From positions 29,786,882 through 29,850,881 of the forward strand of contig JAAONU010000006.1 of assembly GCA_012932295.1 (NCBI GenBank): a DNA stretch of 64,000 nt, written 5' to 3'. The position numbers were made by a program, and so were the translations under genes. Below are positions 58,035 through 64,000 of this stretch, piece by piece; the stretch's first letter is position 1, and each line of letters opens with the position of its first letter. The notes under the pieces are model-generated. The model saw only the letters and a list, made by a program, of their open reading frames with translations. It had not been told where the DNA came from and did not search any database. Source of the stretch: Cyclina sinensis. Lineage: Eukaryota; Mollusca; Bivalvia; Venerida; Veneridae.

Positions 58035-58825
58035 GACAAGAGCCATGTTACACATGGTTAATGCCCCCACTGGGAAGAAGTTACCTGAAGGTTGTACTTT
58101 CAAAATTAAATGTAATAATGTGGGTATGCAGTTTGAAGTAAATCCCTCAAAAAACAGGCAAGGTACAGTTATTGTTCTTGCACACTGCACTTCTTACCAA
58201 TGTGCTTTGTCAGTGTATTAAGTTTGAGGAAAATCCCTCAAGTACTTTTGGAGTTATGCTCTGGAAAATGTTTTTCAAGTAAATCTGATAAAGTGAAATA
58301 ACTCTAAAAGTAGGCTTAAGGTAGAGTTATTGTTCTTGCACATTGCACTTCCTACCAATGTGCTATGTCAGTGTATTAAGTTTGAAGTAAATTCCTCAAG
58401 TACCTTTTGAGTTAAGCTCTGAACAAAACTTTTTAGGTAAATCTGATAAAGTGGAATAACTCTAAAAGTAGGCAAGATGGAGTTATTGTTCTTACATAAT
58501 GCACTTCCTTCCAATCTACTCTGTCAGTGCATGAAGTTTGAAGAAAATTGTTAGAGTACTTTTGGAGTTATGCTTCGGACAAAGTTTTCAAGTAAATCTG
58601 ATAAAGGGGAATAATTATAAAAGTAGGCAACTTAGAGTTATTATTCTTACACAATGCATTTCCTCCTAATGTGTTCTGTCAGTGTATGAAATTTGAAGAA
58701 AGTCACTCAAGCACTTTTGGAGTTATGCTCCAGACAAAATTGGGACAGATGCACAGAATCACGCATGCATGGAGGAGAACATTTCTAATATCCCCTTCGC
58801 CTTTGGCGGGTGGATAAATAACAGC
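58035..58825 (+). mobile_element. Tandem-core element with 155-158-bp units
   Basis: It opens GACAAGAGCCATGTTACACATGG, of which CCATGT (58043-58048) and ACATGG (58052-58057) form a 6-bp hairpin with a TAC loop, then TTAATGCCCCCAC. The core has four units: ATTGTTCTTGCAC-type phrases at 58,171, 58,329, 58,485 and 58,640, with TTTGGAGTTATGCTC and AAATCTGATAAAG. It closes with ATCCCC...CGCC-TTT-GGCG...GGATAAAT. Confidence 0.78.
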
Positions 58826-60627
58826 CAAGTCAATCTTCAATATATATATATATACAGGACAAAATTATTACAGCTAATTCAATCCTCAATAAATACAGGC
58901 CAAAATAATAACAGTTAGGGTAATTATCAATATACTGGTATACCAGACAAAATGATTACAGAGCTACTGTAATCCTCAATTTATATCTGGTCAAATCATT
59001 ATATTGAATTTGATTAAATTAATTAATGGACAATTTTACAAATAACATAATATAATGTAACTGAAAAGGCTTATATTATGTTACATTCCAAATTATGGTA
59101 ACTTGTTGCAAAAGTTCCAGACTCAGAAAGAATACTGATCAATACTGTCTGATTACGAAAGATCAAACAACAAATTACCTTTGTTGATTAAGATAACAAG
59201 GCACTTCCTTTTATCTTCTTAGTCATCAGAAAATATGGTTGATTTGGTATTAATTCAACTAGACTGGTTTCAACCATTGTCATATTCTTTTAGACTGGCT
59301 CCATGCCATTTATTTTATCAAGACTGGCTCATGGGAATCATGCTTTTCAATGTAAAGCAGCTTTGCTTAAAAATAAAAAAAGAACAAATGACTGACTCTA
59401 GTGCACTGTAATTTCATTATATAATAATTCATTCTAACAGATTTTGACTGTATTTCCAGAAAAATATATTAGCTGGAAAGCTAGATATGTTCCATTTCAT
59501 TAATTTTATTTCTCTAAATCCTTCACTTGAGGCCTGACTGCAGAGGTGAGGTGCAATCTGTGTGGTATTAATAAGCCAGCTTATCTGGAACATGACCTGA
59601 TATCTGAGCTTGGCAGCTCAGCACTCTCTTGATGAAAGTCAGAATGTAAGAGGTGACATGACAAGGTCCTAATTGAAATTACAACTGTCCTGGATATAGT
59701 TAGATAATTAAAGCTGCCCTTGAGAAAGGAGCCAACTTCTGCCAAATTTGTGAAGGCCGGAAACTAAGTCTTAGCAGATGGTTCTTCAAAGTCATCAGAA
59801 GCCTCCATCTGATAGCAGAGCTGGAGTGCAATGGACTATTACTGTGTTCTTATATTGCTTGAATTTATTTGATTAGTATGCTAAACATTTACTTATTTAT
59901 ATAAACTTCAACTTTTATATATATCAAACTGAGATTTATAAGCTTTTGTGTGTTTTTTTGTTGCATTTTTTTTTCCTTCATACTTTGTGTCTGCAATTAA
60001 CTCAGATGCCTACCGCTAACACTTTGCTATTGTTAAGTTTGACAGCAAAGGCAGGTGTTCAAGAGTTTTAGTCATCTACAAAAACTTAAGTTTACAATGA
60101 CTCTAAATAAAAAAGTTGAAAAATTGATGACAGAGTTTTGCAAAGGGAAAAGTGCATCAAATATATAGAACTGTCAACCCGTTATCTTTAAAATAGTACA
60201 GACTTTACAGAGGCAGAAATATCCCATAAACTATTTCATACATTCACAATCTCTGCCATTCGGTATACTATCCATCTAATAAAATGTCAAAGTCATTCAT
60301 CTCCCATCTGCCTAAAAGCCTAACAAAATATGAATAATCAATGCCAGTCTTACTACATGCCACTCCATCAAATAGGTCTGCTATTAAAACAGACACTAAA
60401 CTGGGAATTCATTTACAAGCCTGCACATTTGTACAGGCCTTCTGTCTCACTGGAGACTCCATAAAACAGAATTGTTGCAGCAAAGTCGCTTTTTCATCAA
60501 TTCTGTAAATCATACATATGTTTGTTTTCTTTTTTGCATAAAGTGCTCGGCAAAATTTAAGTTCATTTTTTTATCAATTTCGTCAGTCAAATAAAGTTTG
60601 TTTTCCTTTGTGGTAAAAAATATACTA
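58826..60627. other. AT-rich intergenic DNA
   Basis: Starts with a short AT microsatellite at about 58,840-58,852 and a threefold imperfect repeat (ACAGGACAAAATTATTACAG, CAGGCCAAAATAATAACAG, ACCAGACAAAATGATTACAG) at 58,855-58,965. No gene recognised in the remainder. Confidence 0.4.
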
Positions 60628-62061
60628 AACCAAATAAGAAATGCAGGGTGAACTTTCTGGGTCTATATAACTTATACATATTTGAATGTTCTATAGAATA
60701 GTTTATATCAGTTTATCAATTAATCTTTAATCAAAAAACTATCCAAATTTCATTAGATTCTAATCAGTAATTCAAGAGTAATTGAAGCATATTTGATGGT
60801 ATACCCCTAAATCACAAAATGAAATCAACTCACTCTCCAATATCCCTTCATGCATTTGTTGCGGCCCTGATTCTCCTATGCATGGAGTTCAGAAGTGCAT
60901 TTATCCTTCTCAAGGGAATATTATTCCAACAAAGCAGTTCTTAGTTCATCAAGAGTAGGATGTGGGGTGGGGACTCTGATGCCTCCTTACCCTCCTGTCC
61001 AGTTCATCCCAAAGATGTTCAATTAGGGACAAATCTGGACTGTTGGGTGGCCAGTCGAGTGGGTTAATGTTATGGTTTGCCAGAAATTTGTCTCGACAAA
61101 CTGTGGCTACATGGGGCCGGGCATTGTCATGCTGAAAAATTTGGTTGTGCTGTTGCACATTTGGGACTGCAACAGGGTGAAGGATTTCATCCCTATATCT
61201 TACAGAGGTTAAATTCACGCCCCCAAACCTATCCCTCTCAAGAATGCAAGGGTCGACAAAATGTCCACCACGAAGTCAATATACACGATATCAACCATCT
61301 GAACAAAACAGAGTGAACAGAGACTCATCTGTGAAAAACACTCATCTTCATCGAAGCACTGGGAACAATCTAGGAGCATGAGCCATAATCCAAGCTAAAT
61401 GACATGTGTGACATGCAGAAGTAAGGGGCAAACCAACAGAAGGACAACAAGATCACAGACTGTGATTGTGGAGTCGGTTTCTTACAGTTTGTGCATGTAT
61501 GTGGAGACTATAATTGCCTACAATATTTACAGCCATTTCGGTTGCAGTAAGGTGGCGATTACAAAGGAGGGCAAGACATAATTATAATCCTGTATTGATG
61601 TGGCATCGTCACATGGGGACGTCCTGATCTAGGATGGTCGGCAAAAATTCCTGTTTCTCTCAGGTGCCAGACAAGTCGTTCTAAGGAGGAAATGTTCCAA
61701 CCAAATTGCCTAGCAACCTGTTGTTGCTGTTGACCTTCCAATAGCATGACCCTTCTGTACTTGGATCAGCCATACCATGATAGCAGATGGTTAGATTTAA
61801 ACTTTAAATAGTAGAATGTGATGTGTATGTCTGAAGAGTATTGAGTGGTATCACAAAATGTGTTCAGCAACATGTTATCATTAAACTGCACATGATTTTT
61901 GCTTTTTTACACTTTTTCAGTGGGGCACGGTTCATCATTTAGATACCATGTTAATTAAGTACATTAAGACCTTGAAAGTTGTATGACCGATTTTTAACAT
62001 TTTAGGCAAAAGCATTTAATCATGGTTGTACATATATGTACCCTGCATTTCTATTTTGGTT
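60628..62061 (-). mobile_element. Decayed Tc1/mariner transposon
   Basis: Ends are imperfect 22-bp inverted repeats (60628-60649, ending AAATGCAGGGT; 62040-62061, beginning ACCCTGCATTT; 20 of 22 matching). Between them on the minus strand lie pieces of a Tc1-type transposase. Both flanks contain related sequence (TTTGTTTTCCTTTGT, AAAATTTAAG), so the element went into, or was captured within, a local repeat. Confidence 0.85.
60949..61773 (-). pseudogene. Tc1/mariner DDE transposase, inactivated
   Basis: Read on the minus strand from an ATG at 61773 (MADPSTEG), a frameshift leads into MLLEGQQQQQVARQFGWNIS and GRPHVT (61559-61747), which is the N-terminal DNA-binding region. A middle stretch with stops follows, but FFTDES (first catalytic Asp, near 61,327) and ERDRFGG are readable. 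Then comes an apparent internal deletion of the segment normally between ERDRFGG and the NLT...VRYRDE region. The C-terminal part (60949-61218) has QHDNARPHVA with the second catalytic Asp and WPPNSPDLSLIEHLWDEL with the Glu. The Asp and Glu are separated by 35 residues by my count. At least one frameshift, several stops and the deletion mean no active enzyme. Confidence 0.9.
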
Positions 62062-62224
62062 GAGCTTATGAAGTGCTTTACAAAATTTAAGATCATGTTT
62101 GTTTTCCTTTGTCGAAAATGTTAGGTGCCTGGCAAATATTAAGTTGATTTTTCAACAGTGCAATTGTACTTTTATACATGTTCCAGTATGTACAAGCTCA
62201 TTATAACATTGTTAAATTCCAAAA

Positions 62225-63690
62225 AGAACTAGAACTATCGCTGAATGCGATTCATACCCCCACCAATGTCCTTGACAGAAGACGACATGGAAAGGTGGTA
62301 AAGGGAATAACTTTAGTGGCACAAATACATATACATAAAAAGAAATTATCTCTGGTGAAAAAAACAAACAAATTGTACAGGTAATAAGTATAAATATATA
62401 TTGTCAAATCATGTTCGAAACAGTTACAGTTTCATTTTCCCAATGTACTAAAAACAAACAAAAGCAGTGAAGTTAAGAAAATAGCATAGATATGTCAAAA
62501 TGTAATTAAGAGTGGAAAAACTTTGCATACTGAGCTTACTTGTTCTAGTTTTAGAAATATTCAAGTACATGTTAAAATTTCAGAACATTTTCTAAGTCCA
62601 TTTTTGACCTTCAAATGTGGCCTTGACCTTAAGCTGGCACAAGGGTAAGATGGGTTCTGCACATTGCCCAGCTGGAGTGAACATTTGAGTCAAGTTTGAA
62701 GAAAATCCTTCTATTAGTATAGAATTTATAGAGCGGACACGACATATTGTCTAGAATTGATTGTAAGTAAATTAAAAGACTTAAAAAGGGGCATAACTTT
62801 GTCAAAATGCAATACAGAGTTATGAAACTTGACCTGCATATCTTACTTGTGATACCTCATATATCTTTTAAGTTTAAAGCAAATATCTGTGCTAGTTTCA
62901 GAAATATTCAAGTACATGTTAAAATTTAAGAACATTTTCTAAGTCAATTTTGACCTTCAAGTGTGACCTTGACCTTAAGCCGGCACAAAGGTAACATGGG
63001 TTCTGCACATAACTTTGTTGAGTTGAACATTTGAGTAAAGTTTGAAGAAATTTCTTCTATTAGTATAGGATTTATAGAGCGGACACGACATATTGTCTAA
63101 TATTTGATTGTATGTAAATTTGAAGACTTAAAAAGGGGCATAACTTTGTCAAAATGCATTACAGAGTTTTGAAACTTGACCTGCATATCCTAATTGTGAC
63201 ACTTCATATATATTTTAAGTTTCAAGCAAATACGTTTTCTAGTTTCAGAAATATTCAAATACATGTTAAAATTTAAGAATATTTTCTAAGTCAATTTTTG
63301 ACCTTCAAGTGTGACCTTGACCTTAAAAGGGTAACATGGGTTCTGCACATCCCCTTGTTGAGGTGAACATTTGAGCCAAGATTAAAGAAAATCTTTCAAT
63401 TAGTGTAGGACTTACAGAGCGGACACGACATAATGTCTAATATTTGATTGTTTGATATTTGACCTTCAATTGTTACCTTGACCTTTAGCTGACACATGGG
63501 CAACATGGGTTCTGCACATCCTCTTGTTGAGGTGAAAATTTCAGCCAAGTTTGAAGAAAATCCTTCAATTGGTATAGGATTTATAGAGCGGACACGATAA
63601 TGGAGACGGACGGACGGACCGACCGACGGACGCGACAAAGCGAATCCATTATAGCCCCCCCCCCCCACATTTTGTGGTGGGGGTATAAAA
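62225..63690 (+). mobile_element. Tandem-core element with about 345-350-bp units and C-rich terminal hairpin
   Basis: It opens AACTAGAACTATCGCTGAAT with an ATCGC/GCGAT hairpin, then TCATACCCCCACC. The core repeats GTCAATTTTTGACCTTCAAG at about 62,598, 62,943 and 63,292, with AAAAAGGGGCATAACTTTGT and ATTTATAGAGCGGACACGAC. It ends with GGAGACGGACGGACGGACCG and a terminal hairpin of a C run, CCACA-TTTT-TGTGG and a G run, then TATAAAA (63,651-63,690). The 5' (TACCCCCACC) and 3' (GGTGGGGGTA) ends are inverted. Confidence 0.82.
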
Positions 63691-63985
63691 ATGTATTAAA
63701 CAAACTTGCTATTTTTTGTAAAAGAAGTTTCAAGTTAAGAGATTAAATAATTTAAACGGCTAATATTATAACTTTAAAAACATAATTCCTAATATTATGA
63801 AATTTACACTTTCTTACTTAGATTAATGGATATATCCTTGTATTTTTGTTTTTGTTGTTCTTTGGTTGTTTTTTTTAAATATTTGTATTTATATATTCTT
63901 GTGACCATCATTCATGATGATAAGCTGCAAATACTTTAGTCGTAATAAACATTTGTTCTGTTCTGTTCTGTTCCCCATCTTATAC
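63691..63985 (+). mobile_element. LINE 3' tail (TTCTG repeats)
   Basis: ATGATGATAAGCTGCAAATA followed by GTCGTAATAAACATTTG and three to four TTCTG units at about 63,953-63,972. An AATAAA-containing 3' end running into a short pentamer repeat is typical of several animal non-LTR retrotransposons. Only the 3' UTR end is present; no coding part precedes it. Confidence 0.55.
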
Positions 63986-64000
63986 AAGTGTTCATGTTTT

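Noticed and set aside
61077..61316. Plus-strand open frame across the transposase region
   Set aside because: Antisense shadow of the decayed Tc1 transposase.

Overview
This is eukaryotic genomic DNA: AT-rich, with large introns, canonical GT/AG splice sites, minisatellites and many short non-autonomous transposable elements. The repeat families (tandem-core elements that open with a small hairpin and a C-rich or CGCTCACCTGAG motif and close with a terminal hairpin, a tRNA-derived SINE, LINE tails of TTCTG/TTCTTG repeats) and the encoded proteins suggest a marine invertebrate, most likely a bivalve mollusc. That assignment is an inference from recalled repeat types; no species marker is visible.

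Layout. 1-5.0 kb: intergenic, with a 5'-truncated LINE on the minus strand (about 1,085-2,113). 5.0-26.6 kb, plus strand: an eight-exon gene for a conserved-looking protein I do not recognise (431 codons once one frame break is discounted). Its introns hold an alternative first coding exon (7,692-7,778), a 4.7-kb minisatellite (9,311-13,985), a tRNA-Thr-derived SINE, an intact tRNA-His(GTG) gene (17,525-17,596), a 350-bp inverted-repeat element and a C-rich 30-bp minisatellite. Exon 7 carries a short tandem duplication that shifts the frame, although both splice phases around it still fit the undamaged frame. 28.4-33.1 kb: a cluster of tandem-core repeat elements.

36.3-55.5 kb, minus strand: a complete stomatin (band 7/SPFH) gene of eight coding exons, 280 residues. 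A second version of exon 6, with the same 56-nt length and the same phases, lies upstream at 42,938-42,993 and looks like a mutually exclusive alternative exon. The stomatin introns are packed with tandem-core elements (44.2-45.9, 47.1-48.3, 48.4-51.9 kb), a 26-bp minisatellite and two copies of a 1.1-kb inverted-repeat DNA transposon with CpG-rich ends and TA target duplications. One of these copies is nested in a 145-bp tandem array that preserves a paralogous empty site.

55.5-64 kb: upstream of stomatin, only repeats: more tandem-core elements, a decayed Tc1/mariner transposon with recognisable transposase pieces, and a LINE 3' tail at the window end. The two protein genes converge (3' ends facing) and show no functional link. 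The most unusual material is the shared build of the tandem-core elements: 5' hairpins of different sequence but similar shape, cores of about 145-158 bp per unit from unrelated sequences, a GAC-rich subterminal stretch and a 3' terminal hairpin, all complete copies in the same orientation.
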